A stretch of 26,470 nucleotides of DNA from an uncultured Clostridia bacterium. Lineage in GTDB: Bacteria > Bacillota > Clostridia > TANB77 > RGIG9151. This document shows positions 6,318 to 13,871 of this stretch, one piece after another. Location: the NCBI GenBank assembly GCA_934500865.1, contig CAKSUD010000020.1, positions 1-26,470 of the forward strand, written 5' to 3'. Under the pieces are notes generated by a model, which saw only the letters and a program-made list of their open reading frames with translations, was not told the DNA's origin and made no database searches. The translations under genes were made by a program, and so were the position numbers. How positions within the stretch are numbered: position 1 is the first letter of the stretch; each line of letters opens with the position of its first letter.

Positions 6318-7565
6318 CAAGACAAGAATAAAAAGATGGGCATTGTTGCATTAAGCATTGCCTTAGTATTAGTAATTTTTTTAGGCGGAATTGTGGCTAT
6401 AAATTATATCCAAACAAGTAATAATGAAAATATTGAATTTTTAAGTATGTCGGATAGAAAGAAGTATTTCATAGATTTTGCTATGAATTATAGAATTGAC
6501 TTTATACCTGAATTCGATGAGAATACATATGATGCTGATAAACCGGTAAGTAGTGAAGATTTTTTAATGCTTACATACTATATGAATAGAAATAACTTAC
6601 CGGAAGATTTAAATATGAGTGCCAATCTTGTAGAGGAAGTTATGAAAAATAATTTTGGAATTGAAAAAGTGGAGCATCACTCCCAACGTAAGGGGTGGAC
6701 TTACATACCGGAGGAAAACAAATATACGCCTTACCCTGAAGGAACAGCAGAAAATGCTATTTTTGATGTTGTAGGGCTTAATACATATGTTAAAGAGAAT
6801 AAAAAGATATATGATGTTATGCTAAGAGAATATGGTTTCCCATTTAAAGGTATGGAATCAAAAGATATGTATGATGATTTATATAATTATGCAAAAGATG
6901 GTGAAGGTATATATGTGGAGAATGTGAAATTTTTACTTGATAAAAAAGAAAAAGAACTTAAAAATGGGGAAATGAGTCCATATGATGCATTGTATGATTT
7001 AGTTATTAATAGTGATACTTCTGGCTTTACAGTTGGCAATACAATTAGAATTAAATATTATATAGATAAAGAAAGCGGTAAACCTAGGTTTATATTTAAA
7101 AGAGAAGGAATGTCAGATAAGGTTTTCCCTGAAAGATATGATGAAATAGTTTATGAAAAATATCCCGATGACCAATATAGTACAAAGTTTGCATTAATTA
7201 GAAAAGGTAACTATTGGGGAGTTATTAATCTTCAAAATGGGCAGGAAATATTAAATCCTAACATATTAAAACTTGATAACATTTTGCTAAATACATATGA
7301 AGAAGTATGGCCTATTATTGAAGTAGAGAAAGACGGACTTTATGGAGCTATAGATTATTATGGAAATATGGTAGTAAAACCCGAGTGGAAGAGATTAGAA
7401 ATGGATGTATATAACGCACCTAATGAAGTTTTTGTGTATAATGGCGAAAAATGGGGTGGAATGAAGCTTTCATATGATAGATATAATAATGTCTACGATT
7501 ATGAGGGAATTAAAGTTGGCGAGGTTGACTATAATGTACAGCTACCTAAGGAAATCTCAGATTAA
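6225..7565 (+). CDS. Tagged sensor-like protein A1: BlaR1-type linker, membrane helix, WG-repeat ectodomain
   Basis: This 446-residue protein begins with the locus tag (residues 12-31: MSMNFSENKVEMKKRFQNIL), then one membrane helix (about 38-61) and a large ectodomain. Basic residues before the helix predict the tag in the cytoplasm and the rest outside. The C-terminal part has WG-type repeats, with aromatic-Gly pairs at 331-332, 373-374 and 410-411 in KGNYWGVINLQNGQEI and related segments. The GTG start at 6225 is chosen because it aligns codon for codon with the ATG start of the third paralog (M-x-x-N-x-YIKPP). AGGAGG (6212-6217) serves it. An ATG two bases earlier reads straight into TGA. 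The tag matches the segment before the fourth helix of BlaR1-type M56 proteins. No enzyme motif is visible. Confidence 0.82.
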   Translation: MRNNAYIKPPKMSMNFSENKVEMKKRFQNILQDKNKKMGIVALSIALVLVIFLGGIVAINYIQTSNNENIEFLSMSDRKKYFIDFAMNYRIDFIPEFDENTYDADKPVSSEDFLMLTYYMNRNNLPEDLNMSANLVEEVMKNNFGIEKVEHHSQRKGWTYIPEENKYTPYPEGTAENAIFDVVGLNTYVKENKKIYDVMLREYGFPFKGMESKDMYDDLYNYAKDGEGIYVENVKFLLDKKEKELKNGEMSPYDALYDLVINSDTSGFTVGNTIRIKYYIDKESGKPRFIFKREGMSDKVFPERYDEIVYEKYPDDQYSTKFALIRKGNYWGVINLQNGQEILNPNILKLDNILLNTYEEVWPIIEVEKDGLYGAIDYYGNMVVKPEWKRLEMDVYNAPNEVFVYNGEKWGGMKLSYDRYNNVYDYEGIKVGEVDYNVQLPKEISD

Positions 7566-7597
7566 GTCATATTTTAAAATAATTGTTATTGACAAAT
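7506..7597 (+). repeat. Direct repeat R2, copy 1 (3' end of A1 and spacer)
   Basis: This 92-bp block includes the last 19 codons and stop of A1 and the following spacer. It recurs at 8424-8515 with two mismatches (7550 and 7587). Confidence 0.9.
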
Positions 7598-7714
7598 GCA
7601 AAATAAGAGGGAGGAATAAATGTGAGAAATAACGCGTATATAAAACCACCTAAGATATCTATGAACTTTAGCGAAAATAAAGTTGAAATGAAAAAGAGAT
7701 TTCAAAATATTTTA
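7591..7714 (+). repeat. Direct repeat R1, copy 2
   Basis: Second copy of the 124-bp leader/head block. Compared with the A1 upstream region, the 39 bp between the first and last GACAAAT heptamers (6155 and 6194) are missing here. The -10 box and the best operator are therefore lost. Confidence 0.9.
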
Positions 7715-8431
7715 GATATTTCTAAAAAGAAAAGAGGACTTATCATTGCTACAATTTTAATTATATTTGTTCTCTTTGTTGGTGGAATGGTGGCAATAAA
7801 AAAAGGCGTAATTTCTACTATGGTATCAATTGGCGAAACTGAAAAATACTACGATTATTTTTCCGAAAACCAAGCATTTAGAGTTTTATTAGAGCAATAT
7901 GATATAAATGATTCAAGTATGTCTTATTTTGCAGCATTAAGCTTAGATAAACCTGACTTTGAAAATGGTAATTCTAAGGAAGAATATAATGTTATTACAG
8001 AAAAATATTTTGGAAGAAAAATCGAAAATTATAATAATAGTGCAGTATATGAAGAAGCTGGTACAGGTAAAATAAAGCCTACTGGCTGGAGCTATGACAA
8101 TTCAGTTTATATGATACTAAAATCTTTAATGAGTTATGAAAATAATAGAAAAGTTGCAGTTTTTTATACTCTTAATGTAAGTGATGTTATTTCAATAGAT
8201 ATGTTTGAAGATAGAGAGATGGTAACTGCAAATGAAGAAAAGGATAGACTTTTAAAAGGAGATTTTAGCACTTATTCAAAATATGGTGTCAAGCCATTTT
8301 TAACTAGAATTGAGTTTGAAGAAAAAATAGATGAAAATGGTGAAATGTATTTGAAATATTTACAAGTGGAACCATTGCAAGATGAAGTTGGCGAAATAAT
8401 TCCGTTTGGTGAACTTGTGCCAAGGAATTAA
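7622..8431 (+). CDS. Tagged sensor-like protein A2, a mosaic gene
   Basis: This 269-residue protein shares its first 31 residues with A1 except for one M-to-I change at 12. A membrane helix (about 38-60) and an ectodomain with no recognised enzyme motif follow. The ectodomain may be distantly related to A1: both have an F-G-x-x-K segment (KYFGRKIENY here, NNFGIEKVEH in A1) followed by a GW(S/T)Y motif. The GTG start and AGGAGG are as in A1, including the ATG-TGA decoy. The gene stops at the junction with a duplicated A1 tail that is out of frame, so its C-terminus may have been altered by that event. No intact promoter lies in the 56-bp gap after A1, so it probably depends on the A1 transcript. 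Confidence 0.78.
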   Translation: MRNNAYIKPPKISMNFSENKVEMKKRFQNILDISKKKRGLIIATILIIFVLFVGGMVAIKKGVISTMVSIGETEKYYDYFSENQAFRVLLEQYDINDSSMSYFAALSLDKPDFENGNSKEEYNVITEKYFGRKIENYNNSAVYEEAGTGKIKPTGWSYDNSVYMILKSLMSYENNRKVAVFYTLNVSDVISIDMFEDREMVTANEEKDRLLKGDFSTYSKYGVKPFLTRIEFEEKIDENGEMYLKYLQVEPLQDEVGEIIPFGELVPRN

Positions 8432-8483
8432 AGTTGGCGAGGTTGACTATAATGTACAGCTACCTAAAGAAATCTCAGATTAA
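8424..8483 (+). pseudogene. Remnant of an A1-type 3' end
   Basis: Read from 8424, this segment encodes GIKVGEVDYNVQLPKEISD and a stop, identical to the C-terminus of A1. It has no start of its own and is out of frame with A2, whose stop codon (8429-8431) falls inside it. It is a leftover of gene duplication or replacement. Confidence 0.85.
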
Positions 8484-8515
8484 GTCATATTTTAAAATAA
8501 TTGTCATTGACAAAT
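8424..8515 (+). repeat. Direct repeat R2, copy 2
   Basis: Second copy of the 92-bp A1 tail-plus-spacer block, 918 bp from the first. It runs into the -35 region of the A3 promoter. Confidence 0.9.
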
Positions 8516-8535
8516 CAATTAGACAATTGTAAAAT
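8507..8535 (+). promoter_or_regulatory. Promoter of A3, twin of the A1 promoter
   Basis: TTGACA (8507-8512), 17 bp and TAAAAT (8530-8535). The GACAAAT heptamers at 8509 and 8548 match the A1 arrangement; the middle one is GACAATT (8522-8528). It probably drives A3, blaI, blaR1 and A4, since no terminator intervenes. Confidence 0.8.
8522..8531. promoter_or_regulatory. Candidate BlaI operator, best match in the window
   Basis: GACAATTGTA differs by one base from the perfect palindrome TACAATTGTA, the core of the classical bla operators. It overlaps the first two bases of the -10 box, where a repressor would block transcription. GACAAATGCA at 8548-8557 is a weaker second site. Confidence 0.55.
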
Positions 8536-8578
8536 TAAATTGTGTTAGACAAATGCAAAATTACGAGGAGGAATATGT

Positions 8579-9514
8579 ATGAAAAGCAACGGTTATATAA
8601 AACCACCTAGGATGTCTATGAATTTTAGTGAAAACAAGGTGGAAATAAAGAAACGATTTAGGAATATTCTAGACAACTCAGGCAAGAGTAGCGGTAAAAT
8701 AATGTTGGCGTTAGTTTGCGTAGTTGTAATATTTGCGGGACTATTTATAGCCTTTTCTATGAATAAAAACGAAGATGGGAAAGTAGAAAATAATAAAGCA
8801 TCTGGCTCTACTGCCAAGTATAACATTGGTAAAGAAGTTAGTGTTGACTTAAATGGAGATGGAATTGCAGAAAAAATTTATTACGGATTAGATGATTTTA
8901 AGGTTAATGATGTAAGTTATAAAAATGATATAATTTATATGGTTTATGAAAATAACCCTATGGAAGATTACTTTATAATTGCAGATACAGATGAAAATGA
9001 TAGCAGAAAAGAAATTGTACTTCGTATAGACGGACCAAGCAATGACCCTGAAGGACATTTTTTCACGTTTGATGGAAAGAAGCTAGTATATTGTGGCAGT
9101 GTTCCATCTGACTTAGATATAGATGATTTTGATGGCAAGGGAAATATTTCTGGAGATCTTAGATTAGATATTCTCCAAACTTGGTGGGCTCCAGCAAAAT
9201 GGAAGTTTGACGAAAATAGCAATATTGTTTTAGCAGAACAGGATATGTATTACCCGTACCAACCAAACGAGGGATATGAAGTGGTTCTTAAAAAGGATTT
9301 ACCGGTGCACGAGGAATTAACAGATAGTAAGCAACCAACAATTATTTCTCCACAGAAAGTTAAAATAACAAGAACTGATAACAAAAAGTTATGCTATATA
9401 GAAGCAGAAGATGGTAAGAAAGGTTGGTTCTTTGTAGAAGATTTTGCTAAGTTACCGGAATTAAACGGAGAATATGCATATGATGTGTTTGAAAATCTTT
9501 GCATGGCAGATTAG
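8579..9514 (+). CDS. Tagged sensor-like protein A3 with an FG-GAP-like and SH3-like ectodomain
   Basis: This 311-residue protein has the tag (residues 12-31: MSMNFSENKVEIKKRFRNIL), a membrane helix (about 40-61) and an unrelated ectodomain. VDLNGDGIAEKIYYG soon after the helix is the calcium-loop signature of FG-GAP/VCBS or dockerin-like repeats. The last 60 residues, including YIEAEDGKKGWFFVEDF, look like a bacterial SH3-type domain. This would suit binding of a cell-wall ligand or protein, which is inference. GAGGAGG lies before ATG 8579. Its stop (9512-9514) overlaps the blaI ribosome site, so the two are translationally coupled. The own promoter with a BlaI-like operator suggests autoregulation. 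Confidence 0.82.
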   Translation: MKSNGYIKPPRMSMNFSENKVEIKKRFRNILDNSGKSSGKIMLALVCVVVIFAGLFIAFSMNKNEDGKVENNKASGSTAKYNIGKEVSVDLNGDGIAEKIYYGLDDFKVNDVSYKNDIIYMVYENNPMEDYFIIADTDENDSRKEIVLRIDGPSNDPEGHFFTFDGKKLVYCGSVPSDLDIDDFDGKGNISGDLRLDILQTWWAPAKWKFDENSNIVLAEQDMYYPYQPNEGYEVVLKKDLPVHEELTDSKQPTIISPQKVKITRTDNKKLCYIEAEDGKKGWFFVEDFAKLPELNGEYAYDVFENLCMAD

Positions 9515-9523
9515 GAGGAAAAT

Positions 9524-9892
9524 ATGAAAACTTTAAGTAAAATACCTGATAGTGAACTTGAAATAATGATGGTAATATGGGATGCCAATATGAGTGTAAC
9601 GTCCGATTATATAATGGATAGGCTAGATAAAGATTGGGCTAAACCGACTCTTCTTAACTTGCTTAGTAGGTTATGTGAAAGAGGTTTCGTAGAATGTACA
9701 AAAGACGGAAGAATTAATGTATATACTGCGAAGGTTAAAAAGGATGATTATTTAGAATTGGAAAGTAAGAACTTTCTAAAAAAGATGCATCATAATTCTT
9801 TGACTAGTTTAGTTGCTTCCTTATACTCCGGCGAGGGGGTTACGAAGGACGACTTGGAGGAGCTTAAGAAATTCATTGAGGAGGCAGAATAA
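9524..9892 (+). CDS. blaI: BlaI/MecI/CopY-family transcriptional repressor
   Basis: This 122-residue winged-helix repressor has the typical start IPDSELEIMMVIWD, a recognition region with KPTLLNLLSRLCERGFV, and a helical C-terminal dimerisation part ending DDLEELKKFIEEAE. BlaI dimers bind TACA-NN-TGTA dyads and are inactivated when the partner M56 sensor-protease is triggered; here the partner follows with a one-base overlap (TAATG). AGGAGG (9513-9518) overlaps the stop of A3. Likely targets are the near-identical promoters at 6153 and 8507. No beta-lactamase or PBP2a-like gene is in the window, so calling this antibiotic resistance would be unsupported. Confidence 0.92.
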   Translation: MKTLSKIPDSELEIMMVIWDANMSVTSDYIMDRLDKDWAKPTLLNLLSRLCERGFVECTKDGRINVYTAKVKKDDYLELESKNFLKKMHHNSLTSLVASLYSGEGVTKDDLEELKKFIEEAE

Positions 9893-10758
9893 TGTTTTTT
9901 ACTATACTTGAAATCACAATTTCTATGTCGGTAGTAATAATGATCATTTTTCTATTAATGCCTGTAATTAATAAAAGGTATTCTGCAAAATGGAGATATT
10001 TTATTTGGCTTTTTATAGCATTAAGGCTAGTGATTCCTTTTAATATTACATTACCTAAGGCACCTGTTGTTGTAAATCAGCCGACTGAAAATTTTGCGGT
10101 GGTTGTTCATACAGAAAACACTAGTTTTCCGGTAGCGGTTATGGAAGAGAAGGAATATGTGGAATTAGGAAATAAATCTACGGATTCAGTGAATTATGCA
10201 CCGATTATAACGGTGAATGAATTACTTCAATATATTTGGGTAAGTGGTGTTGTAATTTTTATATTGTATAATTTAATTAATTATTGGATTTTTAAGATGC
10301 GTGTAAGCAAGTGCTGTGAAAGAGTAAATATTTCGGCTGCAAATGAGGTTTCAGAACTGCTTAAAATAAAGAAAATGCCAGAAGTTGTTACTTGCGAAAA
10401 GATTATAAGTCCGATGCTAATTGGCTTTATAAAGCCGATAGTGATTTTACCCAAAACAGATTATTCGGATGACGAAATTAAAGTTATATTAAAGCATGAG
10501 TTAACTCATTACAAGCGTCACGATTTATGGTATAAATTACTGTTAATTTGTGCAAATGGTATGCACTGGTTTAACCCTATCATTTATTTTATGGTTAGAC
10601 AGGCGAATAGGGATTTAGAGTATTCTTGTGATGATGCTGTTGTAGGAAATGAAGATATGGAATATAGAAAAGCATATTCTAAAACCATATTAAAATCTAT
10701 GGAAAAAGGGAATGCAACTAATTTGTCAGTTAACTTGAATAAAAATGTAGAAAAGTAA
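9892..10758 (+). CDS. blaR1: BlaR1-type M56 zinc metallopeptidase, lacking its sensor half
   Basis: This 288-residue membrane protease has helices near 8-25, 34-50 and 112-133. The cytoplasmic gluzincin domain has HELTH at 202-206 (zinc ligands and catalytic Glu203) and EYSCDDAV at 243-250, whose Glu is the likely third ligand. Canonical BlaR1/MecR1 proteins are about 580-600 residues and continue through a linker, a fourth helix and an extracellular sensor. This one ends in NLSVNLNKNVEK, which looks like a degraded version of the linker LSMNFSENKKGMK that begins 14 bp downstream in the next gene. The catalytic half appears intact. It probably cleaves or triggers loss of BlaI, but must get its signal from a separate protein. 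I see no frameshift that would simply join the two frames. Confidence 0.9.
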   Translation: MFFTILEITISMSVVIMIIFLLMPVINKRYSAKWRYFIWLFIALRLVIPFNITLPKAPVVVNQPTENFAVVVHTENTSFPVAVMEEKEYVELGNKSTDSVNYAPIITVNELLQYIWVSGVVIFILYNLINYWIFKMRVSKCCERVNISAANEVSELLKIKKMPEVVTCEKIISPMLIGFIKPIVILPKTDYSDDEIKVILKHELTHYKRHDLWYKLLLICANGMHWFNPIIYFMVRQANRDLEYSCDDAVVGNEDMEYRKAYSKTILKSMEKGNATNLSVNLNKNVEK

Positions 10759-10772
10759 AAGGAGGAACAAAA

Positions 10773-11759
10773 ATGAAGTATTTAAAAGCACCTGGCTTGT
10801 CTATGAATTTTAGTGAGAATAAGAAAGGAATGAAAATGAGGTTTTCTAACATCTTAAATGCCAAGAAGAAGTACGTAGGAAAAGGAGCTTTAACTGTTTG
10901 TGCACTAAGTGTTTTCGCAGTTGGAGCGTTTGTTGGATGTAGTAAAAATGATGCAACAATAAATAATAATCTTAATGATACAGTAATTGAAGAAGGTATG
11001 AAGCTTTCTTCATCTGCTAAAGACTTAGAGACTGCAATGAGGTTAGCAATATTAAATTCCAACACTACTCGCTACCTAGAGGGCGAATGTACAGCTGAAG
11101 GGCATATTCTACTTGGGAATGAAACAAGGGTGAATGCTAAGGATAATACAGAAGAAGAATATTGTGCATATGCACTCGTTTCATACGGAGAATATGGTTT
11201 TGAAAATGGTATATTTACTAAAGTATCAGGCTCCGGTGCAATACCTACAAAAATCACTTTTAAGATAAATGCACAAGGGGAGTATTCGTTAGCAGGATAT
11301 GAACAGGCACAGGACGGTTCTTTATATGAGCCATCAATTAGAGAAATGTTTCCTGAAAATATAGCTGAACGTGCATTACATTATACTGATGAGGACAGTG
11401 CGAAACTACAAGCACAAGAAGAGGTGTATGCCAAGGAATATTTAGCAGGTGTACGTGATGACGCGAAGATACAGCAGCATGTCCCAAAAACTTTAACAAA
11501 TATGAATGTAAAGGCATCAAATGCGTTAATAGATTTGTTTAATGAATATCCATATTGGATAGGAACAGAAGAAAAGATAGAAAATGACGTAAGATATGTA
11601 TATGAGAAACAGTGGGAAGATAAAAGCAATGGAGACGGAACGGTTACTTTTAAGAAATACGAGTATGACACTAAGAAAGTAACGGAGGAGACTGTTATTG
11701 AGATAAAGAACGGAGAGCTTAATTATATAAAGGGAGAAGTTAGAACAGCAAGAAAATAA
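10773..11759 (+). CDS. Tagged protein A4: detached BlaR1/M56 linker, helix and sensor domain
   Basis: This 328-residue protein opens with the tag (LSMNFSENKKGMKMRFSNIL, residues 9-28), then a helix (about 37-55) ending in a lipobox-like FVGC (Cys56) and a large ectodomain. Segments such as YLEGECTAEGHILLG, ENGIFTKVSGSGAIPT and SIREMFPENI are what I remember as the C-terminal sensor region of full-length Clostridial M56 proteins, so this is probably the missing half of the preceding protease. The gap is 14 bp, with AAAGGAGG before the ATG. Alternatively it is simply a lipoprotein, although about 36 residues before the helix is long for a lipoprotein signal. A strong terminator follows. Confidence 0.83.
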   Translation: MKYLKAPGLSMNFSENKKGMKMRFSNILNAKKKYVGKGALTVCALSVFAVGAFVGCSKNDATINNNLNDTVIEEGMKLSSSAKDLETAMRLAILNSNTTRYLEGECTAEGHILLGNETRVNAKDNTEEEYCAYALVSYGEYGFENGIFTKVSGSGAIPTKITFKINAQGEYSLAGYEQAQDGSLYEPSIREMFPENIAERALHYTDEDSAKLQAQEEVYAKEYLAGVRDDAKIQQHVPKTLTNMNVKASNALIDLFNEYPYWIGTEEKIENDVRYVYEKQWEDKSNGDGTVTFKKYEYDTKKVTEETVIEIKNGELNYIKGEVRTARK

Positions 11760-11763
11760 ATGG

Positions 11764-11793
11764 TTAGAGGCGAATTGACGCCTCTAATTTTTT
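11764..11793 (+). terminator. Rho-independent terminator of the tagged-gene/blaIR locus
   Basis: TTAGAGGCG (11764-11772) and CGCCTCTAA (11779-11787) form a perfect 9-bp stem with a 6-nt loop, followed by six T residues. It closes the transcription unit ending with A4. Confidence 0.9.
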
Positions 11794-11829
11794 GCCCCAA
11801 ATTGACGATAATTAATTAGTAGGGATGAT

Positions 11830-11886
11830 ATGAATTTAATAGATAAAATATTTGATAAAGAAAAAAATGAAGGTTTAGTGCGTTAG
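11830..11886 (+). CDS. Possible 18-codon leader or degenerate ORF
   Basis: An ATG at 11830, preceded by AGGGATG, opens an 18-residue frame (MNLIDKIFDKEKNEGLVR) that stops 17 bp before the next gene. It could be a leader peptide, the broken start of a lost gene, or chance. Confidence 0.2.
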   Translation: MNLIDKIFDKEKNEGLVR

Positions 11887-11903
11887 TTGTATAGGGGGAA
11901 CAT

Positions 11904-12824
11904 ATGGATAATAGAGTCGTTAACAAGCAAATATCAATAATCCAAATTATAGAGGTAGCAAAGTATCTATTAGAATATCAAGGTGCATATGACGAGAAAT
12001 TTGAGATTGAGGAAAGTAGAAACAAAGATTTACCATATAATGAGAAAAATTATGAGTATGAATATGGAATGACTAAACTTCAATATACAGTATCCCTAAA
12101 AGAGGGTAAGTCATTAACAGAAGATGATTTTAACTGGTTTGTAGATGAATTAAGTCAGACTGATAAAATTAAGAATATTAGTTTATGTTTGAGTATATCT
12201 TTTGAAACTAAGGACAGTAATAATAAAGAAATAAGAAATAGAATATATGCTAGTGTTGATTTTAGTGAAAATGAAGCAAGGATAAGTATAGACACTACCA
12301 ATCAAGAAAATGAAGCGCATAGGATATATTCTGAAATTTTGAGACGATTAGAAGAAAATGATGACAGATATAATAAGACTATAAAAAATAGAAATATAAG
12401 AATTCAAAGTTTTTGCATTTCAGCCGGATTAATACTTTCTTATATTTTGTATATTACATTAAAGATAAATGAAACTAAATTACTAAATATTTTTATAGAG
12501 GCATTAAACAATAAGTATGTTATTATAATAGGCCAATGGATTACTGCATTGGTACTTGGAAATATTTTTTCATCGTGGATTATTAATATGATTTATAAGC
12601 CATTATTACCAGGCAAAAAGTATGTTGGCTATAATTCAGATACATATGAATCAATTTATAAGGATGATGTTGAAGATTATAAAAGTTATTCTGAAGTGCA
12701 TTTTGGCAAGTATGCAGATGCAGAAAAAAGAAGAAATATGATAGAAGAAATATTTAATGTTACCAATAAAATTTTATTGTTTCAGTTAATAATAAGTTTC
12801 ATATTATTTTTAATTTTAAGATGA
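11904..12824 (+). CDS. Unknown membrane protein with a soluble N-terminal half
   Basis: This 306-residue protein has a polar N-terminal domain (1-165) with alternating strands and helices and no signal sequence. Helices follow at about 170-190 and 206-228, and one at the extreme C-terminus (about 288-305). The N-terminal half should be cytoplasmic. I do not recognise the family, and no catalytic motif stands out. AGGGGGAA (11893-11900) precedes the ATG. The gap to the next gene is 28 bp and both point the same way, so they are probably co-transcribed with the transglutaminase-like gene. Confidence 0.7.
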   Translation: MDNRVVNKQISIIQIIEVAKYLLEYQGAYDEKFEIEESRNKDLPYNEKNYEYEYGMTKLQYTVSLKEGKSLTEDDFNWFVDELSQTDKIKNISLCLSISFETKDSNNKEIRNRIYASVDFSENEARISIDTTNQENEAHRIYSEILRRLEENDDRYNKTIKNRNIRIQSFCISAGLILSYILYITLKINETKLLNIFIEALNNKYVIIIGQWITALVLGNIFSSWIINMIYKPLLPGKKYVGYNSDTYESIYKDDVEDYKSYSEVHFGKYADAEKRRNMIEEIFNVTNKILLFQLIISFILFLILR

Positions 12825-12852
12825 ATTAATTTGATAAAAAGGAAGTGTACAT

Positions 12853-13857
12853 ATGGAACAGAATGAGTTGGATAAACTTTTTAATGAACTTTTTAATGCA
12901 AGTGAGGAAGAAGCCTTTATTATAGAAAACTCAGGACTGGAAAAGGAAGTCAAAAACTTTTTTGGAATAGCGATGGACAGATTTACCTTTGATGATTTGA
13001 AAGCGAAAGATGGTGGGAGAATAGAGTCGGAACGACTTTTGAACTTTATTATTGAAAATGATTTGTTTGATAAAATAGGTGGAGAAGTAACACTGGTACT
13101 AGAGAACATAATGCAACTTGAAAAGAAAGAAACTAAAGACATTTTTAAAAAATTAAAAATAAAAGAAATACAAGTAAAGGATTTAAGTGGAGTTAATAAA
13201 AATATTTTGGAAAACTTGCCTTGTAAATTTGGAATTTATTATGATGCACTGGCGCCCGGATTTGACAAATTTTATAGTCCGGAAACTATGTATGAAATTT
13301 TAGATATTATGGAGGACATAAAAGCTAGAGTAGAAAGATATGCAAGTGAATTGGAAAAATTTTTAGCGATATATAAAATAATAGCTATGTCAGCATATTA
13401 TCATGATGATGAAGATATGAACACAACTCGAAGTCTAAAGGGAGTACTGATTGACGGAAAAGCTGTATGCTATGGTTATGCTGTTACTCTTTTGTATGTA
13501 CTGAAGTATGTTGGAATTGAGGCAAAAATTGTTAGCGGTTTTGGACATAAAGCTCCTCATGCTTGGAATCAAGTAAGGATTGATAACGTTTGGTACAATA
13601 CAGATTTGACTGCAGACAGCGATGCTGTATGTGAAAAAAGAGAATTATTAGCCTGTTTGAGAAATGATGAAGTATTCTATTCACATTATAAATTAAATAG
13701 CATTTTAGATGTATGTAACATAGAGAAATGCTCAGTCGATTTCCCAGGAAAAGATATTGAAAATGCTTTAATTAAAGCACTACCAGAGTTAGATGACTGT
13801 AAAGAAAATTTTGGGAAAGGTTATAGAGAGTTAATTAGTAGTATAACTAAAAAATGA
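12853..13857 (+). CDS. Cytoplasmic transglutaminase-like protein
   Basis: This 334-residue protein carries a transglutaminase-like/papain-fold core in its second half. Cys206 (GKAVCYGYAVTLLYVL), His237 (APHAWNQVRI) and Asp251 (WYNTDLTAD) are in the expected order and spacing for the catalytic triad. The core could be a protease, peptidase or cross-linking enzyme. There is no signal peptide or membrane helix, so unlike many bacterial transglutaminase-like proteins it appears cytoplasmic. The N-terminal 190 residues are mostly helical, of unknown family. It lies between an unknown membrane protein and a small unknown protein, with an ATGA overlap possible at its 3' end (13854-13857). Confidence 0.78.
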   Translation: MEQNELDKLFNELFNASEEEAFIIENSGLEKEVKNFFGIAMDRFTFDDLKAKDGGRIESERLLNFIIENDLFDKIGGEVTLVLENIMQLEKKETKDIFKKLKIKEIQVKDLSGVNKNILENLPCKFGIYYDALAPGFDKFYSPETMYEILDIMEDIKARVERYASELEKFLAIYKIIAMSAYYHDDEDMNTTRSLKGVLIDGKAVCYGYAVTLLYVLKYVGIEAKIVSGFGHKAPHAWNQVRIDNVWYNTDLTADSDAVCEKRELLACLRNDEVFYSHYKLNSILDVCNIEKCSVDFPGKDIENALIKALPELDDCKENFGKGYRELISSITKK

Positions 13858-13871
13858 ATGGGGGAATTTTT

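Noticed and set aside
6225..11759. Beta-lactam resistance locus
   Set aside because: blaI and blaR1 homologs are present, but no beta-lactamase or PBP gene is in the window. BlaI/M56 pairs control many other functions in Clostridia.
9892..11759. Frameshift splitting one blaR1 gene into two
   Set aside because: The downstream gene has its own AAAGGAGG and ATG and an intact tag, while the protease ends in its own diverged copy of the tag. The same tag starts three other genes, so this is a stable arrangement rather than a simple frameshift.
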